Source of the DNA: Actinomycetes bacterium | GTDB taxonomy: Bacteria; Actinomycetota; Thermoleophilia; BMS3ABIN01 | Length of the DNA stretch: 41,542 bases | NCBI GenBank assembly: GCA_024275795.1 | Contig: JAJRYJ010000009.1 | Span: 1-41,542, forward strand | Direction: 5' to 3' | Shown: one piece after another, positions 17,148 through 26,636 of the stretch | Numbering within the stretch: position 1 is the stretch's first letter | Layout: every line of letters begins with the position of its first letter | The notes under the pieces: model-generated | Seen by the model: the letters and a program-made list of their open reading frames with translations, nothing else | What the model was told of the DNA's origin: nothing | Database searches by the model: none | Translations under genes and position numbers: made by a program

Positions 17148-18353
17148 ATGAACAAGACCGAAGCGGCAAAGCCCCGGTGGCGGCAGGTGACCTCCATGCT
17201 GCTGGTGGTGCTGGCTTCGTTGCTGGCGCCGCTGGCGCTGACGGCCATCTGGCTCAACATCCAGATACGGGACACGGACAGGTACGTGGAGACGGTGGCT
17301 CCCTTAAGCCGCGACGATACGGTCGCCGAAGCCGTATCCCAAAGGCTCACATACGAACTCTTCCAGTCGGTCGACGTCGAACAGAGCATCAGCGAGGCGC
17401 TGCCGCAGGAGGCCTCCTTCCTAGCCGGGCCGCTCAACGGCCGCATCGAGGCCTATACGCAGGAGATCATCAAGGACTTCATCAAGTCCGATGGCTTCAA
17501 CAGGCTCTGGGTGGAGGCCAACCGCGTGTCCCACGCCGCTATCACCGGTGTTGTGCTGGGTGAAGGCGGCATAGTCCAATCCGAAAACGGCAGGGTCTCG
17601 CTCGACCTGAACCCGGCGCTGGCTGATGTCAAACTGAGCCTGTCCGATGCCGGGGTGGACCTGTTCGACGACATGTCAACGAACAGGGTCGACCTTGAAT
17701 ACACGCTGTTTCAATCGCAACAGCTGGCGGAGATACAGGATGCTGTCGGCACCCTGGAACGGCTCACCTGGATGCTGCCGCTGCTGATACTCGCTTCCTG
17801 GTCCGGCGCTGTCTGGCTGGCGCCGGACCGGCGCCGGATGGTGCTCTTCATCAGTATCGGCCTCTCGCTCTCCATGGCGCTGCTGCTGTTGCTGCTGACC
17901 ATAGCCAGGTCTTCGCTGCTTGATTCAAGCACTGCCGGCGGCGGCTCCGCGGACGTGGTGGCGGTACTTTACGATACGCTGCTGCGCACCCCGATTACAG
18001 CAGCCCGCTGGCTGTTCCTGCTGGGCTTCGTCACCGCCGCCGTCTCCTGGCTGGTCTGGCCCGCCGGCTTTATGGTTCGCGCGCGCGCCGCCATCCGCCG
18101 GTGGTCGGAAGGAATCGCCACCAACAGTACGCTCGGCCCCCTGTTCTCCTGGATCACGCTTCACAGGCGCGTGCTGCAACTCTCAGGGACCTTCGTGGTC
18201 CTGCTGGTGCTCGTGATGACGCAATGGCCCTCGCTGCGGGACGTTTTGATCCTTGGCCTGATCCTGGCCGCCTATCTGGCGCTCATCGAACTTACGGCCC
18301 GTGTAACACTCGCCGCGGGCAGGGATTCCGACCGGTCTTATGGATATGAATAG
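17148..18353 (+). CDS. Actinobacterial integral membrane protein, unknown function
   Basis: 401 residues. One N-terminal helix (MLLVVLASLLAPLALTAIWL) is followed by an extracytoplasmic domain of about 170 residues beginning IQIRDTDRYVETVAPLSRD, with the conserved FLAGPLNGRIEAY and LWVEANRVSHAAI segments, then four or five helices (residues about 205-385) and a short tail. I recognise this as a conserved actinobacterial membrane protein type (DTDRYVETVAPL is its best mark), but no function is known to me. AAGGCGG precedes the ATG, 24 bases after the AI-2E gene, so they are probably co-transcribed. Its last 16 bases overlap the 3' end of the convergent beta-helix gene. Confidence 0.75.
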   Translation: MNKTEAAKPRWRQVTSMLLVVLASLLAPLALTAIWLNIQIRDTDRYVETVAPLSRDDTVAEAVSQRLTYELFQSVDVEQSISEALPQEASFLAGPLNGRIEAYTQEIIKDFIKSDGFNRLWVEANRVSHAAITGVVLGEGGIVQSENGRVSLDLNPALADVKLSLSDAGVDLFDDMSTNRVDLEYTLFQSQQLAEIQDAVGTLERLTWMLPLLILASWSGAVWLAPDRRRMVLFISIGLSLSMALLLLLLTIARSSLLDSSTAGGGSADVVAVLYDTLLRTPITAARWLFLLGFVTAAVSWLVWPAGFMVRARAAIRRWSEGIATNSTLGPLFSWITLHRRVLQLSGTFVVLLVLVMTQWPSLRDVLILGLILAAYLALIELTARVTLAAGRDSDRSYGYE

Positions 18354-19336
18354 TTGTTGCCGCACTCATCTACCGCCAAGGCCTCGATGTCAGCGCGGAA
18401 CGCGGCTACGCCCGGCGGCACCATGTACTTTATGGTGAAGCCCGCTGTGCCGGCGGCCGTGATGTCTCCCAGGTTCACAGGCAGCTGCTGTTGCGGATCG
18501 ATCAGTACACCGTTGCTGCCGCTGCTACCGGTGATTGTTGCGTCGAAAGCCGTTTCGGCGCCGGCGTTATCGAGTGCGTACTCGACTGAAAGCCTCCCGT
18601 AACCATAGTCGGCGGCGCTGGCCCAGTAGGCTCCGCTCACTCGAAGCTGCAGCGCCGGCTTTCCCGCGTTGCATGAGGAGGCGCCGGCCAGTGGCAGGTT
18701 GTCGGTCCCCCCGGTGAATGTGTACGGGTTATCAACGAAGCCGTCGTTATCGGCATCCGGAGATGCCCAGTCGCTCCAGTAGTTGCCGCCCGCAGGCGCA
18801 GGCAGGTTGAAGACGTTTCCTGTTCCACCTTGAGCGGTTGCCTGCGTGTTGTTATCGATGAAACTGTTGCCGTATACGACGTTGTTGTTGGACGACACCA
18901 GCTTCAGCCCTACGTCATTGTTCTCAATGGTGTTACCGGTGATAGTGTTGCCATGTGAGGCGAGCAGGTAGATGCCGTAACCGAAGTTCCTCACCGTCAG
19001 GTTCCTGATGGTGACGTCGTTCTTGACCGAGAGGGAGCCGCCGGTGGCGAAGCCGCCGCTGCCGGTTATGACGTGGCCGCCTCCGTCCAGGGTAACACCG
19101 TTGCTGACTATCTCGATGCCGTTACCGCTGCTGAAGGTGATGTCGGTCGTCAACGTACACGTCTTCGTGTACTGGTTCCAGACTCCCACGGAGGTGCAAT
19201 CGCCGCCGGTGCTGTTGTCCTGTATCTTCACGGCCCCGGTGGCGGCGGAAACCCCGGAAACCATCACCAGAATCAACAAAACCGCTGCTATCGAAGCCGC
19301 GGCCGTTTTTCCCAACTGAAATTGGGTCTTTCCCAT
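18338..19336 (-). CDS. Secreted right-handed beta-helix (NosD/CASH-like) protein
   Basis: 332 residues. A Sec signal peptide (AAASIAAVLLILVMVSGVSA, then A) precedes the mature protein. A parallel beta-helix follows (about residues 75-165) with NosD-type repeats such as VTIRNLTVRNFGYGIYLLAS, NTITGNTIENNDVGLKLVSS and NNVVYGNSFIDNN, then the NYWSD block usual at the end of NosD domains. A C-terminal beta-sandwich-like domain (about 220-332) has two cysteines. It probably binds or cleaves surface polysaccharide, or is structural; no catalytic residues can be named. I use the ATG at 19336, which has AAGGGGAG at ideal spacing, not the in-frame GTG at 19351. It looks monocistronic, with a candidate promoter at 19375-19403. 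Confidence 0.8.
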   Translation of the reverse strand: MGKTQFQLGKTAAASIAAVLLILVMVSGVSAATGAVKIQDNSTGGDCTSVGVWNQYTKTCTLTTDITFSSGNGIEIVSNGVTLDGGGHVITGSGGFATGGSLSVKNDVTIRNLTVRNFGYGIYLLASHGNTITGNTIENNDVGLKLVSSNNNVVYGNSFIDNNTQATAQGGTGNVFNLPAPAGGNYWSDWASPDADNDGFVDNPYTFTGGTDNLPLAGASSCNAGKPALQLRVSGAYWASAADYGYGRLSVEYALDNAGAETAFDATITGSSGSNGVLIDPQQQLPVNLGDITAAGTAGFTIKYMVPPGVAAFRADIEALAVDECGNNYSYP

Positions 19337-19374
19337 TTCGCTCCCCTTCACCCGGTGACATTATTCAGATAATG

Positions 19375-19403
19375 ATACTACCACGATAAAACCCGGTAGT
19401 AAA
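19375..19403 (-). promoter_or_regulatory. Candidate sigma-70 promoter of the beta-helix gene
   Basis: On the minus strand TTTACT (19403-19398), a 17-base spacer and TAGTAT (19380-19375), each matching four of six consensus positions. A short palindrome, ATTATCTGAATAAT (19373-19360), lies just downstream over the expected transcription start and could be an operator. The region is clearly AT-richer than the surroundings. Confidence 0.4.
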
Positions 19404-19439
19404 TCGGATAGACACAACAACAATGATTTTATTTGACAA

Positions 19440-21827
19440 TCAGTTCACGAAGAGCCGCTCCAGCACCTGCTTGAAGTCATCGACATAGACGAACTCGATC
19501 TCCTTGCGGATGATTGCCGGCATCTCCTTGACGTCGGCCTTGTTGGCCGCGGGGACGATAACCGTCTTGACGCCCGTTCGTCGCGCAGCCAGGCATTTCT
19601 CGCGCAGGCCGCCAACGCGCAGCACCTTGCCCCGGAGGGTGATCTCGCCGCTGCAGGCGATCGCCGGCCTGATGGCCCTGCCGGAGACCGCAGAGAGCAT
19701 GGACGCCGCCAGAGCGATGCCCGCTGAGGGTCCATCTTTGGGGATACCACCTTCGGGCACGTGCAGACGCAGGTCCTTGCCGGCCATGGCCCAGTTCCCC
19801 TGCGAATCGAAGGCAGGCGCATTCTTTCTGAACAGTTTGCGGAAATCCGGGTCGGTCTCCACCCTGGACAGCAGGTAGCCCCAGGCGGTGGAGGCCGATT
19901 CCTGCATCACCTCACCGAGCTGGCCGGTGAGCACCAGGTCGCCCTTGCCGCTGGAGACTGTCGTCTCGATGGTCAGGACCTCGCCGCCCTCGGCCGTGTA
20001 GGCCAGACCAAGGCTGGCTCCCACCAGCGCCTTGCGCTCCAGGCGCTCCTCCGAGAAGGGCGCCGGCCCCAGGTATTCCTCCAGGCCCGCCGCCGTGATG
20101 CGCACCGGCAGCTTGATGCCGTCCTCCAGGTACTTGCGCGCCACCTTGCGATAGATCTTGCTGATGCAGCGCTCCAGGTCCCGTACACCGGACTCGCGGG
20201 TGTAGAAGCGGATGATCGTCCGCAGGGCCGCGGGGTTGAAGACGACGTTGCTCTTCTTCAGCCCGGTGGACGCTGCGATCCGCGGTATCAGGTGCCGCCT
20301 GGCGATCTTCTCCTTCTCCTCGAATGTATATCCGGAGAGATGGATGGTCTCCAGCCGGTCATACAAAGTAGCAGGTATGCCGTCGTCGTAGTTGGCGGTC
20401 GTCAGGAAAAGTATCTTCGAAAGGTCATAGTCAAGCTCCAGGTAATTATCGCGGAACTCCTGGTTCTGTATCGGGTCCAGCACCTCCATCAGCGCCGCCG
20501 CCGGGTTGCCGCGGAAGTCCGAGTCCATCTTGTCTATCTCGTCCAGCAGGATAACGGCGTTGTCCACCTTGGCCTTGGAGATGGCATCGATGATGCGCCC
20601 CGGCATCGCCCCCACGTAGGTGCGACGGTGACCGCGGATCTCAGCCTCGTCGCGCACGCCGCCCAGGGAGATGCGCACGAAGGGCCGCTCCAGGGCGTCG
20701 GCGATGGCCTTGGCCACGGAGCTCTTGCCCACCCCCGGCGGACCGACGAAGCAGAGTGTCGTGTTGGGCTGGTCCTTGCCCAGAAGCTTACCCACCGCCA
20801 GGAACTCCAGCACCCTCTCCTTCACCTTCTTGAGGCTGTAATGTGTGCGCTCCAGATGACGGGCGACCTCCGGCAGTTCGTAGTCACTCTTCTCGGCCAG
20901 ATCCCCCCAGGGAAGGGCAAAGACGTTGTCAAGGTAGTTCCTGATGACCGAGACCTCGGAAGACATGGGCGATGCCGCCTTCAGCTTGTTTATCTCCTTC
21001 TTCACCGCCTCGACCGTCGCCGGCGACATGGTCTTCTCCTCCAGCAGGCGGTAATATTCCTGGACGGACTCGTCCTCCGCCTCCGTCGAATCCACCAGCT
21101 CGTCTCTGATCACCTTGAGCTTCTCGTGGAGGAAGATCTGCCGCTGGGTGTTCTCTATCTTCTCCTGCACCTTGTCGTTTAGGTCCCTCTCGATGTCCAG
21201 CACCGCGTTCTCTTCCACCAGAATCTGCAGCACGGCGCCCAGGCATTCCTCGGTATTGCTGATCTCCAGCAGCTCCTGCTTGCGCTCGAAGGGGATCAGC
21301 AGATGCGCGGAAACGGCGTCGGCCAGCTCGCCTGGCTCATTGACGGCGCCGACGATATGGCCGATCTCGTCCGGCATGCCGGGGCTGGAATCGACGTAGC
21401 GGATGAACTCGCGGATGACGGCCCGCGAGAGCGCATCTATGCGCTCTGCAGCCATCTCCGGCTTCATGGTCTCAAGCAGGGAGTAGCTGACCTGGAAATG
21501 GGGCGTGGTGGCCGTGAAGCGCTCGATCCTCACCCGCTGCTGACCTTCCACGAGGGCCTTGATGGTGCCGTCGGGGAGCCTGTAGAGCTGCACAACCTTG
21601 GCGATGGTCCCCACGCGCACGATGTCCTTGCTGGTGGGGTCCTCGATGCCCGGCTCCTTCTGGGTGGAGAGGATGATGGGCGTGTTATCGGCAAAGGCCT
21701 GTTCCAGCGCCTTGATCGATTTCTCACGACCCACGAAGATGGGAGTGACCATCCGGGGGAATACTACGAGCTCTCTCGTGGGCAGCAGCGGCAGGGTCTT
21801 CGCTGGTTTATGCTGATTCTTCGTCAA
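19440..21827 (-). CDS. lon: ATP-dependent protease Lon
   Basis: 795 residues, full length for bacterial LonA. An N-terminal substrate-binding domain ([20 protein letters not shown]) and coiled coil are followed by the AAA+ module with Walker [14 protein letters not shown] and Walker [11 protein letters not shown], then the protease domain with the Ser-Lys dyad: Ser701 in [12 protein letters not shown] and Lys744 in GLREKCLAA, 43 residues apart as in E. coli Lon. It degrades misfolded and short-lived regulatory proteins in the cytosol. The only start giving a full N-terminus is TTG at 21827, inside the last codons of clpX (20-base overlap), so translation is likely coupled to clpX. It is the last gene of tig-clpP-clpX-lon. 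No heat-shock operator such as CIRCE or HAIR was noticed. Confidence 0.96.
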   Translation of the reverse strand: MTKNQHKPAKTLPLLPTRELVVFPRMVTPIFVGREKSIKALEQAFADNTPIILSTQKEPGIEDPTSKDIVRVGTIAKVVQLYRLPDGTIKALVEGQQRVRIERFTATTPHFQVSYSLLETMKPEMAAERIDALSRAVIREFIRYVDSSPGMPDEIGHIVGAVNEPGELADAVSAHLLIPFERKQELLEISNTEECLGAVLQILVEENAVLDIERDLNDKVQEKIENTQRQIFLHEKLKVIRDELVDSTEAEDESVQEYYRLLEEKTMSPATVEAVKKEINKLKAASPMSSEVSVIRNYLDNVFALPWGDLAEKSDYELPEVARHLERTHYSLKKVKERVLEFLAVGKLLGKDQPNTTLCFVGPPGVGKSSVAKAIADALERPFVRISLGGVRDEAEIRGHRRTYVGAMPGRIIDAISKAKVDNAVILLDEIDKMDSDFRGNPAAALMEVLDPIQNQEFRDNYLELDYDLSKILFLTTANYDDGIPATLYDRLETIHLSGYTFEEKEKIARRHLIPRIAASTGLKKSNVVFNPAALRTIIRFYTRESGVRDLERCISKIYRKVARKYLEDGIKLPVRITAAGLEEYLGPAPFSEERLERKALVGASLGLAYTAEGGEVLTIETTVSSGKGDLVLTGQLGEVMQESASTAWGYLLSRVETDPDFRKLFRKNAPAFDSQGNWAMAGKDLRLHVPEGGIPKDGPSAGIALAASMLSAVSGRAIRPAIACSGEITLRGKVLRVGGLREKCLAARRTGVKTVIVPAANKADVKEMPAIIRKEIEFVYVDDFKQVLERLFVN

Positions 21828-23079
21828 TCTCCGGCAGTATTCTTTCCGCCTCCGTCACCAGGGTGGGGTCGATCTCCTTCTCGATCGTCTCCTTGGTGAC
21901 GACGCACTTGCGTACGTCGCTGCGCGACGGAAGCTCGAACATCACGTTTAACAGGGATTGCTCGATGATGGACCTGAGGCCGCGGGCGCCGGTCTCCAGC
22001 TTTATCGCCTTGTCGGCGATGGCCGCCAGCGAATCGGGGCCGAACACCAGCTCGATGTCGTCGAAGCGGAAGAACCGCTCGTATTGCTTGACCAGCGCGT
22101 TCTTCGGGGTGGTCAGAATCTCCACCAGGTCCTCACGGTTCAGGTTGTGGATGGCGCTGATGACCGGCAGGCGGCCGATGAATTCCGGTATCAGGCCGTA
22201 CTCCAGCAGGTCCTCCGGCATCACTTCCGAGAACACCGTACCCACGTCGCGCTCGATCCTGCTCTGCACCTCGGCGCCGAAGCCCATGCCCTTGTGGCCT
22301 ATGCGCTTCTCGATCACCTTGTCCAGATGGGCGAAGGCGCCGCCGCAGATGAAGAGGATATTGGTGGTGTCGATATTGAGGAACTCCTGATGCGGATGTT
22401 TGCGTCCACCCTGGGGCGGCACGCTGGCCACGGTGCCCTCGAGTATCTTCAGCAGCGCCTGCTGCACGCCTTCACCGGAGACATCACGGGTGATTGACGG
22501 GTTGTCGGCGCGACGGGCTATCTTGTCCACTTCGTCGATGTAGATGATACCGGTCTCCGCCTTCTTGACGTCGAAATCCGCCGCCTGGATCAGCTTCAGC
22601 AGGATGTTCTCCACGTCCTCGCCCACGTATCCGGCCTCGGTGAGAGCCGTGGCGTCGGCGATGGCGAAGGGGACATCCAGGAACCTGGCGAGCGTCTGGG
22701 CCAGCAGCGTCTTGCCGCAGCCCGTGGGGCCCAGCAGGAGGATATTGGACTTCTGCAGTTCCACGTCCTCATCGTCGGCCTCGCACATCTGCACGCGCTT
22801 GTAGTGGTTGTAGACCGCCACCGAGAGGATGCGCTTGGCTTCCTCCTGCCCCACAACGTACTCATTGAGCGCCGCATAGATCTCGTCAGGCTTGGGAAGG
22901 TTCTCCAGGTCGAGGCTGGGCGGAGCGGAAAGCTCCTCGTCGATGATCTCGTTGCAGAGGTCGATGCACTCGTCGCAGATATAGACGCCCGGCCCGGCAA
23001 TCAGCTTCTTCACCTGCCGCTGGGACTTGCCGCAGAAACTGCAGAGGAGTTGTTCGTTGCCGTCAGTGGGCCGTGCCAT
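21808..23079 (-). CDS. clpX: Clp protease ATP-binding subunit ClpX
   Basis: 423 residues, the usual size. The N-terminal zinc-binding domain has Cys13, 16, 35 and 38 (CSFC...CDEC). The AAA+ domain shows Walker [16 protein letters not shown], Walker [16 protein letters not shown], the pore-loop region with GYVGEDVE, the ClpP-binding/pore-2 region around [10 protein letters not shown], and sensor 2 in the [12 protein letters not shown] block. ClpX unfolds substrates and feeds them to ClpP. The clpP stop codon lies two bases before its ATG, so its ribosome site (AAAGGGAG) is inside clpP: tight coupling. The lon start lies within its 3' end. Confidence 0.97.
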   Translation of the reverse strand: MARPTDGNEQLLCSFCGKSQRQVKKLIAGPGVYICDECIDLCNEIIDEELSAPPSLDLENLPKPDEIYAALNEYVVGQEEAKRILSVAVYNHYKRVQMCEADDEDVELQKSNILLLGPTGCGKTLLAQTLARFLDVPFAIADATALTEAGYVGEDVENILLKLIQAADFDVKKAETGIIYIDEVDKIARRADNPSITRDVSGEGVQQALLKILEGTVASVPPQGGRKHPHQEFLNIDTTNILFICGGAFAHLDKVIEKRIGHKGMGFGAEVQSRIERDVGTVFSEVMPEDLLEYGLIPEFIGRLPVISAIHNLNREDLVEILTTPKNALVKQYERFFRFDDIELVFGPDSLAAIADKAIKLETGARGLRSIIEQSLLNVMFELPSRSDVRKCVVTKETIEKEIDPTLVTEAERILPEIDEESA

Positions 23080-23081
23080 GG

Positions 23082-23735
23082 TTACTCTCCCTTTGCTGTT
23101 GACCTGTGTTCGATTACCTTGTCGATGAGACCGTAGTCAAGCGCCTCCTGGGCCGTCATGAAGTAATCGCGGTCCGTGTCGCTGGATACCTTCTCCAGCG
23201 ACTGGCCCGTATGGAGTGCGAGGATCTCATCGAGGCGTTGACGCAGCGACAGGGCTTCCTTGGCGTGGATCTCGATATCGGCCGCAGGGCCCTGGAATCC
23301 GCCGGACAGCTGGTGGATGAGGATCTTGGCATTAGGCAGGCAGAAGCGTTTGCCCTTTGCGCCTCCCGCCAGGATAAGCGCTCCCATGCTCATAGCAATT
23401 CCCACGCAGGTTGTTACCACATCCGGCTTGATAAACTGCATTGTATCATAGATGGCCAGACCTGCGTAGACCGAGCCGCCCGGCGAGTTGATATAAAGGT
23501 TGATGTCCTTGTCCGGATCATCGGACTCCAGATGCAGCAGCTGGGCCACGACGACATTGGCCACCTCCTCGTTGATGCCGCTGCCGAGGAAGATGATCCG
23601 CTCGTTCAAGAGCCGCGAATAGATGTCGAAGGACCGCTCACCGCGGCTGGTCTGCTCGATGACCATGGGAATTAATGGCATTTGATCACGCACCCCGCTG
23701 TCGTTTCGTTGATTATTGCTACCACTGCTGTTCAT
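23082..23735 (-). CDS. clpP: ATP-dependent Clp protease proteolytic subunit
   Basis: 217 residues. The catalytic triad is intact and correctly spaced: Ser116 in [11 protein letters not shown], His141 in ILIHQ and Asp190 in SDTDRDYFM (25 and 49 residues apart, as in E. coli). The typical [20 protein letters not shown] strand and handle region are present. The 18 residues before [10 protein letters not shown] are Ser/Asn-rich and probably a propeptide; a start at that second Met is possible. It follows tig by 15 bases and precedes clpX by two, forming the core proteolysis operon. Confidence 0.96.
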   Translation of the reverse strand: MNSSGSNNQRNDSGVRDQMPLIPMVIEQTSRGERSFDIYSRLLNERIIFLGSGINEEVANVVVAQLLHLESDDPDKDINLYINSPGGSVYAGLAIYDTMQFIKPDVVTTCVGIAMSMGALILAGGAKGKRFCLPNAKILIHQLSGGFQGPAADIEIHAKEALSLRQRLDEILALHTGQSLEKVSSDTDRDYFMTAQEALDYGLIDKVIEHRSTAKGE

Positions 23736-23750
23736 GCCGGCACCGCCCTG

Positions 23751-25124
23751 TCACTCTTCGCCGGGTTCGATTATCTTCTGCCCCTCTTCTCCTTCTCCTT
23801 CCGGAGACTCTCCGGATTTCTTCAATACGGGCACGGCGCTCTCCACCAGGACGTCTACGGCCCGCCTGCGCATCAGGTCACGCCTGACAATCGCCTCGTG
23901 ACCGGCGTCTTTGGCGCCCTCCAGCAACGCCTCGGGATCGTAGCCCATCTTCTCCGCCGTGTCTCGTATCTCCTGTTCGATATCCTCTTCCGTGACTTCG
24001 ATCTCTTCGATATCAGCTATGGTATCAAGCACCAGTTCCTGCTTGACGTATACCTGCGCCTGCTGCTTCAGCCGCTCCATCATCGCTTCTTCATCCATGC
24101 CGGTCTGCTGCAGGTACATGTCCAGCGTTGCTCCCTGTGAGCCGAGAGTGCGCTCCAGTTCGTCCCGCATCTCGCGCGCTTTCGTCTCCACCATCACCGG
24201 CGGGATGTCGACCTCCGCCGTATCCATCGCCAGCTCCACCAGCTTCTGGCGGAATGTGTTTTCTGCGGTCTCCTCGCGGGCCTCGCGGATCTTCCTCTCG
24301 ATATCCTCGCGCAGTTCCTCGATGGTATCGAACTCGCTGGCCTCGGCGGCGAACTCATCGTCCAGGTCCGGCAGCACCCGCTGTTTGAGCTCCTTCAGCT
24401 CAACCTTGAACTCCACTTCCCTGCCTGCGAGATGCTCCGGCTGGTAGTCATCGGGGAAGGTCAGCTTAAGCTTTTTCGACTGGCCCTTTTTCATTCCTTC
24501 AATCCCGTCCTCGAAGCCGGGAATGAAGCTGCCGCTGCCCAGCTCGAGCATATGGTCCCTGCCGGCGCCACCTTCCAGGGGCTCACCGTCCATATAGCCG
24601 GTGAAGTCCACCAGGGCGAAGTCGCCCTTCTCCGCCGTCTCACGGTCGATCACCTCGAGCTTCGACATGCTCAGCTGCAGACGCTCGATCTGCTCATCCA
24701 CCTCAGCCGCCGCCACCTCGACCACTTCCTTCTCGGCCTCGAGTCCCGTGTATTTGCCCATCTGGGGGCGCGGCGGCAGCTTTACCGTCGCCTTGAAACT
24801 GAAGGGCTCATCCTCGTCCTCGATGGCCTCGAAGTCCATCTCCGGCTGGTCGATGGGCTTGATCTCCGCCTCGGTGACGGCCACCTCGTACCATTCGGGC
24901 AGCGCGTCCTGCAGCACCTGGGCCATGATCGCTTCCTTGCCGAAATTCGAATAGATCACCGGCCGGGGCACCTTCCCCTTGCGGAAACCGGGGATGTTTA
25001 CCTCGCGGGCCATCTTACTGATGGTCTGGTCGACGCGAGCCTTGACCTCCTCGCCGGGAACCTCCACTTCAAGCTCGACGCTGTCGTCCTCCAGGTTCTT
25101 GACGCTGGTCTTCAAGTCAGCCAA
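23751..25124 (-). CDS. tig: Trigger factor (ribosome-associated chaperone)
   Basis: 457 residues in three domains. The N-terminal ribosome-binding domain holds the signature GFRKGKVPRPVI (family GFRxGKxP) near residue 47; the FKBP-type prolyl isomerase domain is at about 165-245 (DFALVDFTGYMDG...GSGSFIPGFEDGIEGM); the C-terminal helical chaperone arms occupy about 250-430, followed by an acidic tail (EGEGEEGQKIIEPGEE). It shields nascent chains at the ribosome exit. It heads the tig-clpP-clpX-lon operon, a common bacterial arrangement. The ATG at 25124 gives the canonical start MADLKTSVKNLEDD; the tRNA-Leu gene lies about 140 bases upstream on the same strand. Confidence 0.96.
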   Translation of the reverse strand: MADLKTSVKNLEDDSVELEVEVPGEEVKARVDQTISKMAREVNIPGFRKGKVPRPVIYSNFGKEAIMAQVLQDALPEWYEVAVTEAEIKPIDQPEMDFEAIEDEDEPFSFKATVKLPPRPQMGKYTGLEAEKEVVEVAAAEVDEQIERLQLSMSKLEVIDRETAEKGDFALVDFTGYMDGEPLEGGAGRDHMLELGSGSFIPGFEDGIEGMKKGQSKKLKLTFPDDYQPEHLAGREVEFKVELKELKQRVLPDLDDEFAAEASEFDTIEELREDIERKIREAREETAENTFRQKLVELAMDTAEVDIPPVMVETKAREMRDELERTLGSQGATLDMYLQQTGMDEEAMMERLKQQAQVYVKQELVLDTIADIEEIEVTEEDIEQEIRDTAEKMGYDPEALLEGAKDAGHEAIVRRDLMRRRAVDVLVESAVPVLKKSGESPEGEGEEGQKIIEPGEE

Positions 25125-25204
25125 TTTCTCTCTCCAGAATAGGGTATTGGATATGTGGTCTGTTTCGCGGCGCCCGCAACCGAGCCCGAAACCTAGATTT
25201 TAAA

Positions 25205-25222
25205 GAGTTTGCCCCCAAACTC
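25205..25222 (-). terminator. Rho-independent terminator after tRNA-Leu
   Basis: On the minus strand GAGTTTG (25222-25216), loop GGGG, CAAACTC (25211-25205), a perfect 7-bp stem, followed by TTTAAAA. It sits 40 bases past the CCA end of tRNA-Leu and before tig, separating the two. Confidence 0.6.
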
Positions 25223-25261
25223 CAAACCAGAAAGGGACGTTGGTTCACAAAGTTCAGAAAC

Positions 25262-25349
25262 TGGTGCGGGCGAGAGGACTTGAACCTCCACAGGGACCAG
25301 CCCCACCAGCTCCTAAAGCTGGCGCGTCTACCAGTTCCGCCACGCCCGC
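25262..25349 (-). tRNA. tRNA-Leu (UAG anticodon)
   Basis: Minus-strand cloverleaf with acceptor GCGGGCG/CGCCCGC, discriminator A and encoded CCA at 25264-25262. The anticodon stem CCAGC/GCTGG encloses the loop TTTAGGA, anticodon TAG. It has the long variable arm expected of a class II tRNA and the T-loop GTTCAAGTC. The 85-base body fits Leu. It reads CUN-type codons. Followed by a terminator at 25205-25222. Confidence 0.95.
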
Positions 25350-25397
25350 GATTCCCGGGTCCACCTGAAGCTTCCGGACCCACTGGCTCTGAACCCT

Positions 25398-25403
25398 ATT
25401 ATA
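25398..25403 (-). promoter_or_regulatory. Candidate -10 box for tRNA-Leu
   Basis: Perfect TATAAT on the minus strand, preceded by CAGG, about 50 bases upstream of the mature tRNA-Leu 5' end. No good -35 hexamer is visible at the right distance, so this is tentative. Confidence 0.35.
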
Positions 25404-25429
25404 CCTGCGCGGTGGCATCGTTGCGCTGC

Positions 25430-26455
25430 TCAGTTCAGCTCCGTATCCGACACCTCGTTGAAATAGCCGTTATAGAGGACCCGCTGGGAGGTCACGATGA
25501 CGCCGCCGAGCGAGTGTATTTCCACCGGTCCGGCCATGATACCCGGGAAGGTGGGAGTCTCCACGGTCTCCGGCTCCGGTGGCCTGTTGATGTAGCCGGG
25601 CACGGGGGTACCGCCGATGATGACCGTATAGGTTATCGATGAAACAGAGCTGGGATTGTATACCAGTATCCAGTTGGTCATGCCCGGGGTCTGATTGTCG
25701 CACCAGGTCCAGTGGTAATTACTCTTCAGATCACCGGACCGGTACCCGATGGTCTCCCCGAAGGAGGGTCCGAAGGTCACCCTCCGGGGGGCGACCACAT
25801 CAGCAGGCACCGCGCCGGCGATCCGGTCACCCCGGGCCAGCACCTCCACCGGGCCGCCCTTCCTGCCGGGGAAGGTAGTGGTCACGCTTTCTCCAGGCGT
25901 CAGCAGTGCGGACAGTCCCACGGTCCCGAATATGATGATATCCAAGTAAACAGCGTGAATGTTCGGGTTGGACACCAGTACCCAGTTCGTAAAGCCGGGA
26001 CTCTGCTGGTCATACCAGGTCCAGTAGAAATAATCCGACAGCCTCACCGTGTCCATGCCCAGCACTTCCTCGATGGAGCTGCCGCCCCTGGGCCAGAGGG
26101 ACCTCTGGCTATGGAAAGATTGAACCAGGCATCGACAGCATTTACAGCAGGATTCGCCGCCAGCACCCAGTTATCGGAATAGAGGTCGTCAAACCAGGTA
26201 AAAAGTAGTGCCTGCCCACAGGCGCCAGGAAGACGTCACGTTTGCCGTTGCTATCACGAAAAACCAGATTCGCCGCGTCAGATTCGAAGGCCACGTAACG
26301 GCCGTCGGCGGCGATGGAGGAGCCACCGCTTGAGGCATCAGCGGCGGCGCCGGACGGGTCGAGCGGGACTATCAATATGATTTCCGGCCCCGCAGCAGCG
26401 TGGGCGGCCGGGAAAAGGGAAGGAGGAGACACAGTACCAGGGCAGCACCGATCAT
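25430..26455 (-). pseudogene. Decayed secreted protein: PD40-like segment plus three TW-NW repeats
   Basis: Three neighbouring frames must be joined to read one protein. (1) ATG at 26455 begins the signal peptide MIGAALVLCLLLPFS, which shifts into PAAHAAAGPE across a TTTTCCC run (about 26410-26416). (2) A PD40/TolB-like segment (ADGRYVAFESDAANLVFRDS) shifts at the A5 run 26200-26204 into FTWFDDLYSDNWVLAANP. (3) After about 30 residues the frame changes near 26115-26130 to SQRSLWPRGGSSIEEVLGMD, and comparison with the next repeat shows about 40 residues missing. The last open part (26065-25430) has two full repeats with TW[YC]D-x4-PG-x-TNW[VI]LV-x-NP, FPG-x3-GPVE and a SQR-like end. Repeats look beta-rich and extracellular. 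Two lesions are in homopolymers, so read errors are possible for those, but not for the deletion. An annotator might call 25430-26065 alone as a CDS. Confidence 0.7.
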
Positions 26456-26636
26456 GGTAACCGTTTGCAGCCCCGGAGCGTTCCTGCCCCCGCCGTCATC
26501 ACCTCTCCCCACCCGCGTGGCTACCGGGAAACGCTGTTTATTGAGCCTCCCCGGATATTCCCTAATACCAAACTCTTCCGAAAAGCAGTTCTCCGGTCCC
26601 TGTTTTCTTATGGCCGCTGCGTGGAAGTATCAGGTA

